A stretch of 64,000 nt of DNA from Neoroseomonas lacus (GCF_014644535.1 NZ_BMKW01000004.1:186001-250000); one strand, 5' to 3'; counted from the first letter of the stretch, positions 1 to 8,281 are shown. The notes: generated by a model from the letters alone, not told the origin. Numbers and translations are program-made.

Positions 1-627
1 AACATCACCCCCGACCCCGACACCGGCATCGGCCGCTGGACCGACGCCCAGATCGCCCGCGCCATCCGCGAGGGAATCCGGCCCGATGGCCGCATCATTG
101 GCCCGCCCATGCCGATCGAACTCTACCGTGGCATCTCGGACAACGACCTCGCCGCCATGGTCGCCTATCTGCGCAGCGTGCCGCCCGTCCGCCACGCCGT
201 GCCGGCCAGCGAATATCGCATGCCGCTGCCGCCCGCCTACGGCCCGCCGGTCGCCCATGTGCCCGACCCGCCGGCCAACGACCCGGTGGCGCGCGGCGCC
301 TACCTCGCCGGCCCGGTTGGCCACTGCATCGAATGCCACACCCCGATGGTCGAGGGCGGGCGTCGCGACTGGTCGCGCACCGGCGCCGGCGGGCAGCCGT
401 TTCCCGGTCCCTGGGGCACCTCCGTCGCGCGCAACATCACGCCCGACCACGAGCACGGCATCGGCGCCTGGAGCGATGCCCAGATCATCCGCGCGGTGGC
501 CGAGGGCGTCTCGGCCGATGGCAGGCCGCTCTTCCCGCCCATGGGCTTTTCCTATTACGCGCGCATCAGCCCGGCGGACCTGCGCGACCTGATCGCCTAT
601 CTGCGGTCCCTCCGCCCCATCCCGTGA
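1..627 (+). CDS. Multi-haem c-type cytochrome (N-terminus outside window)
   Basis: The frame is open from base 1 to TGA at 625-627, so 208 residues are visible and the N-terminus lies outside. Two cytochrome c modules are seen. The window opens inside the end of one (NITPD, then GIGRWTDAQIARAIREG and GPPMP with a likely Met ligand). A second has the haem motif CIECH at bases 325-339 followed by NITPDHEHGIGAWSDAQI and FPPM. This layout is that of membrane-attached di- or tri-haem subunits that take electrons from periplasmic dehydrogenases such as gluconate, alcohol or molybdenum hydroxylase types. The partner dehydrogenase would be upstream, outside the window; which one is unknown. Confidence 0.9.
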   Translation, partial: NITPDPDTGIGRWTDAQIARAIREGIRPDGRIIGPPMPIELYRGISDNDLAAMVAYLRSVPPVRHAVPASEYRMPLPPAYGPPVAHVPDPPANDPVARGAYLAGPVGHCIECHTPMVEGGRRDWSRTGAGGQPFPGPWGTSVARNITPDHEHGIGAWSDAQIIRAVAEGVSADGRPLFPPMGFSYYARISPADLRDLIAYLRSLRPIP

Positions 628-1082
628 CACCGCGCGGCACCATCACCCTGCTGGTGGACGGCCACCCGGTGCGCGTCACGGGCGGGCCCTTCGACGCCCT
701 GCCCGATGGCGCCCGCGGGCTGTGCCTGGAAGCGGGTTCGGCGCGCGTGGCGGAAGCCGAATGGCGGCTCGACGTGCCGGATTTCGGCGTGCCGGACGCC
801 GCGGCCCTGTGCGCAGTCCTTGGTGAGATGCTCGCGGCAATGCGCGAACGCCCGGGCGACGTCTTCCACATCGGCTGCAAGGCCGGGGTGGGACGCAGCG
901 GCGTCGCGCTGGCCTGCCTGGCGCAGATGGCCGGGGCGGTGGAGGGCGACGCCGTGGCGTGGCTGCGCGCGTGCTATGTCGCGGAGGCGATCGAGACGGC
1001 GGCGCAGGAGGAATTTGTGCGGGGGTGGCGCGTCAGAGAGGGGCACTGCCCCTCTCCGAACCTCTCCCCGCCAAAGGCCTAA
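624..1082 (+). CDS. Protein-tyrosine/dual-specificity phosphatase-like protein
   Basis: A 152-residue protein starting at GTG 624, which overlaps the cytochrome stop (GTGA), so translation is probably coupled. The phosphatase signature C-x5-R-S is intact as GCKAGVGRSG; the usual His immediately before the Cys is replaced (HIGC). Asp in VPDFGVPD is a candidate general acid. These cysteine phosphatases remove phosphate from Tyr/Ser/Thr or small phosphoesters in the cytoplasm; the substrate here is unknown. The last dozen or so codons (EGHCPSPNLSPPKA) are encoded by a dispersed hairpin repeat (see 1036-1112), so the native C-terminus seems to have been replaced or extended by repeat sequence. 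Confidence 0.8.
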   Translation: MTPRGTITLLVDGHPVRVTGGPFDALPDGARGLCLEAGSARVAEAEWRLDVPDFGVPDAAALCAVLGEMLAAMRERPGDVFHIGCKAGVGRSGVALACLAQMAGAVEGDAVAWLRACYVAEAIETAAQEEFVRGWRVREGHCPSPNLSPPKA

Positions 1083-1112
1083 GGGCCTCTGGACACCTTG
1101 AATTGGTGCCGG
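1036..1112 (+). repeat. Composite intergenic repeat, copy A
   Basis: Starts with a 9-bp perfect hairpin GAGAGGGGC-act-GCCCCTCTC (1036-1056). It continues with a 42-bp segment (1071-1112) that recurs in inverted orientation at 4624-4665 with one mismatch. The segment begins CCAAAGGCCTAAGGGCCT. The first part overlaps the end of the phosphatase gene. Similar hairpins and CCAAAGGCC palindromes occur near 1320, 4342, 4675, 11688, 11745 and, more weakly, 18627. Bases 1113-1234 hold nothing recognised. Confidence 0.75.
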
Positions 1113-1234
1113 GCCCGACCGCCGTGCGAAGACGAAAAGATTGTCCCGGGCAAAGTTCCCCGCGAGATTCCTGGCGCCGGGCACGACGGGCCTCCCGCCT
1201 CTGCGAAAACCCCCACCGCCCAACAATAAGTATC

Positions 1235-1340
1235 GGTTTCCAAAGGCCTCGGGCCGAAGCGGGCGCCCATTCACGTTGAAAAGCAACGCGAATGGGTACC
1301 CGTGGTGGGGAGTGGTCCGGAGAGGGGCGTCGCCCCTCTC
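1235..1340 (+). repeat. Composite intergenic repeat, copy B
   Basis: Three pieces lie in a row. Bases 1235-1255 share an exact 20-base match, in inverted orientation, with 11750-11769. Bases 1266-1296 form an imperfect 13-bp hairpin (arms CCCATTCACGTTG and CAACGCGAATGGG, one mismatch). Bases 1320-1340 form a 10-bp hairpin GAGAGGGGCG-t-CGCCCCTCTC. The block lies 14 bases past the end of the minus-strand dioxygenase gene and could act as its transcription end, although no T-run follows on that strand. Confidence 0.7.
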
Positions 1341-1353
1341 TGGTCTTCCCCCC

Positions 1354-2238
1354 TCACACCGGCCGATCGCCCTTCACCGTCACCCGGTTCCCGTACCGCG
1401 TCGCCGGCCAGTAATCCCACATCGCCCGGTGCTGCGCGCAGCGATTGTCCCAGAACGCCACCGAATTCTCCCGCCAGCGGAAGCGGCACTGGAACAGCGG
1501 ATTGGCCATGTGCTCGAACAGATAGGCCAGCACCCCGGTGCTCTCATCGAGCGGAATATCCAGGATGCGCCTGGTGAACCCCTTGTTCACGAACAGCGCC
1601 TTCTTCCCCGTCACCGGATGCGTCCGCACCACCGGATGCACCGCCCGCGGATAGGCCGGCCGGTCCTTCACGCCGAAATTCGCATAGGTGCCGCGGTAGT
1701 TCTCCTCGCCGTCATGCACGGCGGTCAACCCGTCGATATACGCCTTCATCCGCTCCGACAGCGCGTCATAGGCGGCGTACATGTTGGCGAACAGCGTGTC
1801 GCCACCCACCGGCGGGCATTGCTTGATGTAGAGGATGCTGCCCATCGGCGGCTCCTCGTCGCAGGAGACGTCCGAATGCCAGCCCTCACCATTGGCCCGC
1901 GGGCTGTCGCGATCCGCCTTGATGATCATCAGTCCCGCATGCCCGCCCTCGGTCGGCGCCGCCGGGTGGATGTGCAACGTCCCGAACCGCTCGCCGAAGG
2001 CCAGGTGCTGTTCCGGCGTCATGTGCTGCTCGCGGAAGAAGATCACCAAATTCTCGGCCAAGGCGCGATGGATCTCCGCCATCTGCGCCTCGGTCGGATT
2101 GCCGAGATCCACGCCGGAAATCTCGGCGCCGATGATCGGCGTCACCTTCTCCACCGTGATCGCGCCGTAGGGCGCCGCAGTGGTTGATTCATGCTTGATG
2201 CGCGGGCCGGTCCAGCGCGGATTCGGGATCTGGTTCAT
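1354..2238 (-). CDS. TauD/TfdA family Fe(II)/2-oxoglutarate dioxygenase
   Basis: A 294-residue protein, the usual length for the family. The iron-binding triad is visible: HSD in GEGWHSDVSCDEEPP and the distal His in NRCAQHRAMWDY, with Arg in the following GNRV region to hold 2-oxoglutarate. Family members hydroxylate and so cleave sulfonates, aryloxyacetates or related acids in the cytoplasm. The substrate cannot be read from the sequence. It lies 11 bases after the tricarboxylate-type binding protein gene on the same strand, so the two are very likely co-transcribed and may act on the same imported acid. The ATG at 2238 is preceded by a GGAGGAA ribosome site. Confidence 0.92.
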   Translation of the reverse strand: MNQIPNPRWTGPRIKHESTTAAPYGAITVEKVTPIIGAEISGVDLGNPTEAQMAEIHRALAENLVIFFREQHMTPEQHLAFGERFGTLHIHPAAPTEGGHAGLMIIKADRDSPRANGEGWHSDVSCDEEPPMGSILYIKQCPPVGGDTLFANMYAAYDALSERMKAYIDGLTAVHDGEENYRGTYANFGVKDRPAYPRAVHPVVRTHPVTGKKALFVNKGFTRRILDIPLDESTGVLAYLFEHMANPLFQCRFRWRENSVAFWDNRCAQHRAMWDYWPATRYGNRVTVKGDRPV

Positions 2239-2249
2239 GGCGGTTCCTC

Positions 2250-3251
2250 CTATTCGATGGTGATGCCCGCCTGCCGGATGATCCGGCCCCAGGCGGCGAT
2301 CTGCTGGATGGTGAAGGCCTGGAACGCGTCCGGCCCCATCGGCGGCACCTGCGACCCGCCCATGCCGAGGATGCGCGCGCGCACCTCCGGCAGGGCATAG
2401 GCCTCGGTCATGTCGGCATGGATGCGGGCGACGATCTCGCGCGGCGTGTTCTTCGGCGCATACATCCCCGACCAGGTGGTGAAGCGATAATCGGGCAGCC
2501 CGGCCTCGGCGCTCGTCGGCACCTCGGGCACCGCGGGGTGGCGCTCATCGTCGCTCAGCGCGATGGCATCCACCTCGCCCCGGTCGACCAGCGGCTTGGC
2601 GCCGACCACATCCACGGCCATGAAGGCGATGCGTCCATTCAACAGGTCGGGATAACCCGCCTGGTTGCCGCGATAGCCGACATGGACCGCATCGGCGTCG
2701 ATCAACTGCCGATACAGCTCGCTGGCCAGGCGCGAGGGCACCGACCCCGCCCCGAAGCTGAGGTCGCCCGGCCGGTCCCGCAGCTTCCGCGTCAGCGCCG
2801 CGAGCGAATGCGTACCCAGCCCCTTGTAGGCCATCACCACGAAGGGCGAGGCGCCATACCGCGCCACCGCATCAAAATCCGCCACCGCGTCATAAGGCGG
2901 CCGCGCATAGAGCGACGGGTTGGCCGCATGCGTCATTGCCGAGGTCGCCAGCAGCGTCAGCCCATCCGGCCGCGCCCGCGCCACCATCTGGCAGGCCAGC
3001 ACGCCATTGCCGCCGCCGCGATTGTCCACCACCACCGCCTTGCCCCACATGCGGGCGAGCTGGTCGGCATAGACCCGCGTGGTCAGATCCACCGTGGACC
3101 CGGCGGGCAGGGAGGTGATGATGGTCACCCGGTCCTCCGGCCAGGCCCCTGCCCGCGCGCCGATCGCCGGCATCGCCAGCAGGCCCGACAGGCCGCCCAG
3201 CAGGCGCCGGCGCCGCACGGCAGCGCTGGGGTTGGTTTCCTCCTGCCTCAT
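2250..3251 (-). CDS. Tripartite tricarboxylate transporter substrate-binding protein (TctC/Bug family)
   Basis: A 333-residue exported binding protein. The ATG at 3251 is chosen because a GGAGGAAA site precedes it and the protein then begins with a Tat-like signal (VRRRRLLGGLSGLLAMPAIGARAGA). An upstream in-frame start would add 30 residues that do not look like signal sequence. The mature part has the Bug features: ITSLPAGSTVDLTTRVYA near the N-terminus, VVDNRGGGNG, and GMYAPKNTPREIVARI. No TctA/TctB membrane genes are in the window, as is common for this expanded family. It is followed by the dioxygenase gene and is divergent from the LysR gene, which probably regulates it. Confidence 0.92.
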   Translation of the reverse strand: MRQEETNPSAAVRRRRLLGGLSGLLAMPAIGARAGAWPEDRVTIITSLPAGSTVDLTTRVYADQLARMWGKAVVVDNRGGGNGVLACQMVARARPDGLTLLATSAMTHAANPSLYARPPYDAVADFDAVARYGASPFVVMAYKGLGTHSLAALTRKLRDRPGDLSFGAGSVPSRLASELYRQLIDADAVHVGYRGNQAGYPDLLNGRIAFMAVDVVGAKPLVDRGEVDAIALSDDERHPAVPEVPTSAEAGLPDYRFTTWSGMYAPKNTPREIVARIHADMTEAYALPEVRARILGMGGSQVPPMGPDAFQAFTIQQIAAWGRIIRQAGITIE

Positions 3252-3341
3252 GGTGTGTTTCCTCCGAAGGCTGTTCCGCCGCTGGGTCGTTGCCCATCGC
3301 CCCGACACCCGAGCCCAGACGCAGCCTCGCGTCCATTTCAT

Positions 3342-3363
3342 TTATCTTGATGATTGATAAGAT
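3342..3363. promoter_or_regulatory. Candidate LysR-type operator
   Basis: In the 118-base gap between the divergent binding-protein and lysR genes, overlapping inverted repeats are visible: TTATC-N9-GATAA (3342-3360) and ATCTT-N10-AAGAT (3344-3363). This fits the T-N11-A style of LysR-family sites, and the position just before the lysR start suggests autoregulation. This is an AT-rich patch in otherwise GC-rich DNA. Confidence 0.5.
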
Positions 3364-3369
3364 TGGCTC

Positions 3370-4329
3370 ATGAGCTGCAACGTGACGCTCCGCCAACTCC
3401 GCGCCTTCCTCACCGTCGCGCGCGAACGCAGCTTCACCCGCGCCGCCGCCCAACTGCACGTCACTCAAAGCGCCCTGACCGTCAGCATCAAATCCCTGGA
3501 GGCGGAACTCGGCCTGAAACTGCTCGACCGCAGCACCCGCTCCGTCACGCCGACTCTGCATGGCGAACGCTTCCTCACCCTCGCCGAGCGCATGCTCGAG
3601 GAAATGGAACAGGCGCTCGACGACCTGCAGGCTCACGCCCGGCGCGAACGCGGCCTGGTCGTCGTCGCCGCCACCGCCTCCCTCGTCAGCCACGCCTTGG
3701 CCCCAGCCCTCGGCGTGCTGAACCGCCGCCACCCCGGCATCCTTGTCCGCATCCTTGAAGCCAATACCGGCGAGGCCACCCGCCGCCTGCTTTCGGGCGA
3801 GGCCGACATCATCCTGACCACCCTGCTCGAACCCGACCCGGCGATGGACGCCGTGCCGCTGCTGCGCGACCGCTTCGGCGTCGCCTGCGCCCCCGGCCAC
3901 AAGCTGCTTGCCGGCGCGGGACCGCTCGACTGGTCCGCCCTGCGCGACCAGCCGCTGCTCAGCCTCGGCAGCGAAAGCGGCATCCGCGCCCTGCTGGAAC
4001 GCCAGGCGCCATCCTGGCTCGCCCACCCTCGCGCGCGGCACGAGGTCTCGAGCGTCGGCGGGCTGCGCAGCCTGATCCGCCAGGGCATCGGCGTCGCCGC
4101 CCTGCCGGCCCTCGCCGCCCTGCCGATGCGCGAGGACGGGTTGGGCTTCCGCCCGCTCGCACCCGCCGTCTACCGCACCGTCTATCTCGCCCGGCGGCAG
4201 GGGCGCTCGCCCACCCCGGCGACTTCGGCCCTGGTCGCGCTGCTGTTGGACCAGGTGGCGCTGCTGGCGGATGAGACGATCGAGGCGTTGGCCGTACCGG
4301 AGGAATTGCGGCGGATGGGGTTCGGGTGA
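3370..4329 (+). CDS. LysR family transcriptional regulator
   Basis: A 319-residue protein of normal family length. The N-terminal winged helix-turn-helix is clear (LRQLRAFLTVARERSFTRAA, then QSALTVSIKSLEAELGLKLLDR, residues about 8-56). A co-inducer-binding domain follows (residues about 95-300). It is transcribed divergently from the TctC-type binding protein and dioxygenase genes, the classic arrangement for a LysR regulator of a catabolic operon, so it is likely the activator of those genes in response to their substrate. The ligand is unknown. Confidence 0.93.
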   Translation: MSCNVTLRQLRAFLTVARERSFTRAAAQLHVTQSALTVSIKSLEAELGLKLLDRSTRSVTPTLHGERFLTLAERMLEEMEQALDDLQAHARRERGLVVVAATASLVSHALAPALGVLNRRHPGILVRILEANTGEATRRLLSGEADIILTTLLEPDPAMDAVPLLRDRFGVACAPGHKLLAGAGPLDWSALRDQPLLSLGSESGIRALLERQAPSWLAHPRARHEVSSVGGLRSLIRQGIGVAALPALAALPMREDGLGFRPLAPAVYRTVYLARRQGRSPTPATSALVALLLDQVALLADETIEALAVPEELRRMGFG

Positions 4330-4341
4330 CGGCGCGCGTCC

Positions 4342-4368
4342 TTGGAGAGGGGCTCTGCCCCTCTCCAA
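4342..4368 (+). repeat. Perfect 12-bp hairpin repeat after lysR
   Basis: Perfect inverted repeat TTGGAGAGGGGC-tct-GCCCCTCTCCAA, 13 bases past the lysR stop. It belongs to the same family as the hairpins at 1036, 1320, 4675 and 11688. It may also serve as transcription end, but it lacks a T-run. Confidence 0.7.
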
Positions 4369-4623
4369 ACCTCACCCCGCCACGGGTAGCCGCCACGGCA
4401 GTCCCGCGCGCCATACGGCACCGCGACACCCAGGCCACCAGAATGGCTCGCCCCCCTGAATCCCCTGGCATCCCACCAATGTTCTTGATATGTTCCAATT
4501 ATCAACCGACGCCGCTCCTCTTGCGGCCATCCAACTGCCAAAACGGCTTAAGGGTTTAAAATCCTAAAATCTTAGAGTGCGCAATATCGATACCCTGGGC
4601 CTTCAAAGCTCCACACCCACCAG
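4369..4623. other. Gene-free stretch with an AT-rich island
   Basis: No coding signal is seen here. Bases about 4480-4590 are much more AT-rich than their surroundings (for example TTAAGGGTTTAAAATCC and CCTAAAATCTTAGAG). The island lies between two members of the hairpin repeat family. Its origin is unknown. Confidence 0.5.
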
Positions 4624-4665
4624 CCGGCACCAAGTCAAGGTGTCCAGAGGCCCTTAGGCCTTTGG
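4624..4665 (-). repeat. Inverted partner of repeat copy A
   Basis: Read on the minus strand this 42-base segment matches 1071-1112 with a single difference. The pair therefore brackets the dioxygenase, binding-protein and lysR genes as inverted repeats. No transposase lies between them. Confidence 0.8.
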
Positions 4666-4674
4666 TGGGGTAGT

Positions 4675-4707
4675 CCGGAGGGGCAAAGCCCCTCCGGCCT
4701 TTTTCTT
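4675..4707 (+). terminator. Factor-independent terminator, plus orientation
   Basis: A 10-bp perfect stem CCGGAGGGGC-aaa-GCCCCTCCGG followed by CCTTTTTCTT. The T-run makes it a convincing terminator for plus-strand transcription from lysR, about 340 bases upstream. It abuts the end of the oppositely oriented CaiB gene, so it also separates convergent transcripts. The stem is the same family as the other GC hairpins in this part of the window. Confidence 0.7.
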
Positions 4708-5938
4708 ACTTCCGTCGTGTGCCGACGATCACCCCGTCATTCTCCAGCCCGGCGATTTCCTCGGCGGTAAATCCCCGCCCGAGCAGCACATCCCGCCCGT
4801 GCTGATTGAACCGCGGTGGTGCCGTCCGCGCCCCGCCGGGCGTGCGCGACAGCTTGATCGGCGTATTCAGCGCCCGGAAGTCGCCGATCTGCGCCACCAT
4901 GTTGCGGAAGGCGGTGTGTTCGGCGGCCATTGCTTCGTCGACATGCAGCACCGGCCCGGCCGGCAGCCCGGCGGCGAGCATCCGCCGCGTCAGCTCATGC
5001 CCATCCTCATCGGCGAAGCGGGCATTCAACACCTCGGTCAGCGCCGCCTTGTTGACGACGCGCTCGCCATTGGTGGCGAAGCGTGGGTCCTTCGCGACCT
5101 CGGGAATCTCGAGGAACGCACAGAACTTGCGGAAGGCGGGATCGTTGCCGGCGGCGACGAAGATCTCGCAGGTCTTGGTCTTGAACTTGGAATAGGGCGC
5201 GAGGTTCGGGTGCGGGTTGCCCGTCGCCATCGGCCGCTTGCCCGAGAGGAAGAAATTCGCCGCGTGTGGATGCAGCAGCGCCATGCCGCAATCATGCAGC
5301 GTCATGTCGCAATACTGGCCGCGGCCGGAGGCGGTGCGTTCATGCAGCGCCATCAGGATGGCGATGGTGCTGAACAGCCCGGTCGCGATGTCCACGATCG
5401 GATTGCCGAGGCGCGTCGGCCCGGAAGTCTCCGTCCCGTTGATCGACATCAGCCCGACCATCGCCTGCAGCACGGCGTCATAGCCTGGGAAGCCGCCGAG
5501 CGGACCCTCGCCGCCGAAGCCGGAAACGCGGCAATGGATCAGGCGCGGGAACTTCTTGGACAGCACCTCCTCATAGCCGAGGCCCCACCTTTCCATTGAG
5601 CCTGGCTTGAAGTTCTCAATGAGCACATCGGCGCCGTCGAGCAGGCGCATCAGCACCTCGCGCCCCGCCGGCTTGGACAGGTCGAGCCCAACCGACCGCT
5701 TGTTGCGGTTCACGCCGACGAAATAGGAGGCATCGCCATCGGCGTTGAAGGGAGGGCCCCAGTCGCGGACTTCGTCACCCTGCGGCGGTTCGAGCTTGAT
5801 GACTTCGGCGCCGTGGTCGGACAGCACCATGGTGCAGTAGGGCCCACCGAGCACGCGGGTGAGGTCCACCACGCGCAGCCCCGCCAGCGCGCCGGGGGAG
5901 AGTGTCATCCCGCTTGCGATCGCCGCGTTGTCGTCCAT
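4706..5938 (-). CDS. CaiB/BaiF family (class III) CoA-transferase
   Basis: A 410-residue protein of normal length. It has the family start (LAGLRVVDLTRVLGGPYCTMVLSDHGAEVIKLE) and the GD-rich central part. The catalytic Asp is expected at about residue 183 in NPIVDIATG, by alignment from memory with Asp169 of formyl-CoA transferase. The C-terminus has GPVLHVDEAMA and a TPGGARTAPPRF stretch. It moves CoA between organic acids in the cytoplasm. It is the last gene of a three-gene operon with the two-subunit CoA-transferase upstream, so an organic-acid degradation route is likely. ATG 5938 has only a weak GGG site; a second ATG at 5908 is possible. Confidence 0.93.
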   Translation of the reverse strand: MDDNAAIASGMTLSPGALAGLRVVDLTRVLGGPYCTMVLSDHGAEVIKLEPPQGDEVRDWGPPFNADGDASYFVGVNRNKRSVGLDLSKPAGREVLMRLLDGADVLIENFKPGSMERWGLGYEEVLSKKFPRLIHCRVSGFGGEGPLGGFPGYDAVLQAMVGLMSINGTETSGPTRLGNPIVDIATGLFSTIAILMALHERTASGRGQYCDMTLHDCGMALLHPHAANFFLSGKRPMATGNPHPNLAPYSKFKTKTCEIFVAAGNDPAFRKFCAFLEIPEVAKDPRFATNGERVVNKAALTEVLNARFADEDGHELTRRMLAAGLPAGPVLHVDEAMAAEHTAFRNMVAQIGDFRALNTPIKLSRTPGGARTAPPRFNQHGRDVLLGRGFTAEEIAGLENDGVIVGTRRK

Positions 5939-6016
5939 GAACGATTTTCCCTTCGAATACGGGCGGAAGATGCGTCAGCGGGCGGCGTTTGTCGAACCGC
6001 CCGCGCGCGGTGGAAA

Positions 6017-6808
6017 TCAGGCCGCCTCGGCGCGGCGGCCCCAGATTCGGGCGCAGAATTCCGGGTAGGTCTCGACCATCTCGTCGCACACCGTCCCGCG
6101 CAGCAAGGCGAGTTCCGCCTCGCTCGGGTCGGGCGTGGCGGGGACCTCGCCCTCCACGTCGAAGGGGAAGCCGGTGGCCTCGCGCACGCTGTCGACCGTC
6201 TCGCCGGGGTGCAGGCTTTCCAGCGAAAAGCGCGCGCGGTCCGGATGGAAGCGGAACACGCACTTCCCGGTCACCAGCGCCTGCGCCGTGCCGCGGCGGA
6301 ACACGCCGGGGGCGGAGACGCCGGGGGCGGAGATGTTGTCCACCTTCTCGACCAGCACGCGCGGCGAATGTTCCTCGCGGAACAGGATGGTGCGCGGCGT
6401 CATGAAGTACATGAAGGCCGAACCGAACGACCCCGGAAACCGCACGCCCATCCCCGGCCATTCCCCGGTGCCAACCAGGTTGAGGTTCGCTTGCCCGTCG
6501 ATCTGGCCGCCGCCGAGGAAGAACAGGTCGATCCGCCCCTGGCCGGTCAGGTCGAACAATTCGCGCGTGCCTTCGGTGAAAGGATTGCCGCTGCGCTTGT
6601 GCAGCAGGGAGAGCTTCACCGGATGGCCCATCAGTTTCACCAGCCAGCAGGCGGCCGCCGGCATGGGCGAGGCTGCACCGACGGCGATGTGGCGCGCCGG
6701 CGGGGCCGAGGGGTCCATGATCAGCCGCGCCAAGGTGGCGATCAGTCGTTCTTCCGGGGCGATGGCCGGGTGCATCGCGGCGCGGCCCTGATGATCGGAC
6801 GCGCTCAT
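6017..6808 (-). CDS. CoA-transferase, beta subunit
   Basis: A 263-residue protein of the beta class of two-subunit (class I, glutaconate-type) CoA-transferases. It shows a FFLGGGQIDGQANLNLVGTG region and EEHSPRVLVEKVD further on. Its start overlaps the alpha-subunit stop by four bases (ATGA, 6805-6808), so the subunits are translated together. A short in-frame duplication gives APGVSAPGV. The alpha-beta pair would activate an unknown organic acid with CoA, feeding or complementing the CaiB-type enzyme downstream. Confidence 0.85.
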   Translation of the reverse strand: MSASDHQGRAAMHPAIAPEERLIATLARLIMDPSAPPARHIAVGAASPMPAAACWLVKLMGHPVKLSLLHKRSGNPFTEGTRELFDLTGQGRIDLFFLGGGQIDGQANLNLVGTGEWPGMGVRFPGSFGSAFMYFMTPRTILFREEHSPRVLVEKVDNISAPGVSAPGVFRRGTAQALVTGKCVFRFHPDRARFSLESLHPGETVDSVREATGFPFDVEGEVPATPDPSEAELALLRGTVCDEMVETYPEFCARIWGRRAEAA

Positions 6809-7635
6809 TCCGCCGCGACCTTCTGCGCGGCACCGAAGACTTCGCGGTCGAGCCAGGCGCGGAAGCCCTCCTCGGTCTTCGCCGCGCGCGCGTAGTCGGC
6901 GACATAGGCGGCATCGAAGCCGTATTCGTCGAGCAACGCGACCGGATGCGCGCCGCGTTCGGCGATCGCCGTCGCAGTGATGTACGTGCTGCTGATGGCG
7001 CCCGGCGCCAGCTTCTCATTCTCGAGGAAATTGCCCTCGACGAAGCGTTCCACCGTCACCAACGCGGCCTTCGACGCATGCGCGATGGTCGCGCATTCGC
7101 GCCGGCGGCCGAGCCAGACATTGCCCTCGCTGTCGGCCATGGCGGCGTGGAAGATGGCGAAGTCGGGTTGCCGCGCGGGCAACAGGACGATCGGGTCCTC
7201 GCCATCCTCGGCAAAGGGGTTCGGGACCACCTTCCAATCCGGCCGGTTGGCCAGGATGTCGGAGCCAATGATGCCGCGCAGCGCCATGAAGGGGATGCCC
7301 TTCTCGGAGGCCTGCAACATGGAATGGATGGCCGGGCAGGTGGCGTCGCGCAGGATGAGGCGCCCCTCGCGCAGCGCCGCCGAGAAGCGCGGAGCGAAGC
7401 CCGCTTCGCCGAGCGACACGGCGGAGGTTTCCAGCTCCGCCACGCAGCCGGCGCCGATCAGGATGTCGGTCGCGAAGCCCGAAACCGGCACGCCGAGCAG
7501 GCGCAGGTTGCGCGCCCCCCGGCGGATCAGCGCCTTGGCGATGGCGACCGATGGCAGGGAATTGTCCGGCGGCATGGCCAGCAGCGCCCCATCGGGCACC
7601 AGGGCGGCAAGGGCGTCTGCTGAGGGCAGCATCAT
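6805..7635 (-). CDS. CoA-transferase, alpha subunit
   Basis: A 276-residue alpha subunit of a two-subunit CoA-transferase. It has the N-terminal DGALLAMPPDNSLPSVAIAK segment, NLRLLGVPVSGFATDIL and the central DFAIFHAAMADSEGNVWLG motif. It is the first gene of the minus-strand operon, preceded by a GGAGGAACC ribosome site, and is divergent from the GNAT gene 65 bases away. The substrate is not predictable. Confidence 0.87.
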   Translation of the reverse strand: MMLPSADALAALVPDGALLAMPPDNSLPSVAIAKALIRRGARNLRLLGVPVSGFATDILIGAGCVAELETSAVSLGEAGFAPRFSAALREGRLILRDATCPAIHSMLQASEKGIPFMALRGIIGSDILANRPDWKVVPNPFAEDGEDPIVLLPARQPDFAIFHAAMADSEGNVWLGRRRECATIAHASKAALVTVERFVEGNFLENEKLAPGAISSTYITATAIAERGAHPVALLDEYGFDAAYVADYARAAKTEEGFRAWLDREVFGAAQKVAAE

Positions 7636-7700
7636 GGGGTGGTTCCTCCGTGACCCATGCTACTACGCCGCCGGGCCGCGCCCGGCTAGATTTGCGCGGC

Positions 7701-8243
7701 ATGACACCGGTCACATTGCATACGCCGCGCCTGACCCTGCGCCCCTGGCGCACGCAGGATCTCGACCCGCTCTTCGCTCTCAATGGCGACGCGGACAGCA
7801 TGCGGCACTTCCCCGCGGTGCTGACCCGGGCCGAGAGCGACGCCTGGGCGGCGCGGCTGCAGGCCCATATCGACGCCCATGGCTGGGGCTTCTGGGTGGT
7901 GGAGGAACGCGGCGGCGCGCTCTTCGTTGGCGTGGTCGGGCTGATGACCATTCCCTGGCAGGCGCGCTTCACGCCGGCGGTCGAAGTCGGCTGGCGCATT
8001 GGCGCGAACCATCGGCGGCGCGGCTTCGCCGAGGAAGCGGCGCGCGCCGCGCTCGACTTCGGCTTCGCCACGCTGGGGCTGGCCGAGATCGTCGCCTTCA
8101 CCATCCCGGCCAACGAACCGTCTTGGCGGTTGATGGAACGGCTCGGCATGACCGCAGATGGGCGTTTCGAGCATCCTCGCCTGCCGGAGGGTCATCCGAT
8201 GCGCCAACACCTGCTCTATCGCCTGGCGGCGCCGGGACGGTAG
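7701..8243 (+). CDS. GNAT family N-acetyltransferase (RimJ/RimL type)
   Basis: A 180-residue acetyltransferase. ATG 7701 is used because the family begins LHTPRLTLRPWRTQDLDPLF just after it. The acetyl-CoA loop is visible as RIGANHRRRGFAEEAARAAL (about residues 100-119). It is followed by the characteristic FTIPANEPSWRLMERLGM. This subgroup acetylates N-terminal alanine/serine of ribosomal proteins or small amines; the target here is unknown. It is a single gene, divergent from the CoA-transferase operon. Confidence 0.9.
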   Translation: MTPVTLHTPRLTLRPWRTQDLDPLFALNGDADSMRHFPAVLTRAESDAWAARLQAHIDAHGWGFWVVEERGGALFVGVVGLMTIPWQARFTPAVEVGWRIGANHRRRGFAEEAARAALDFGFATLGLAEIVAFTIPANEPSWRLMERLGMTADGRFEHPRLPEGHPMRQHLLYRLAAPGR

Positions 8244-8281
8244 GATCGTTGCACAACATCGCGAGCCGGCAGGAGGATACC

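Noticed and set aside
1071..4665. Complete transposon between the inverted repeats
   Set aside because: No transposase or recombinase gene lies between them and no target duplication is evident, so only a candidate cassette is reported.
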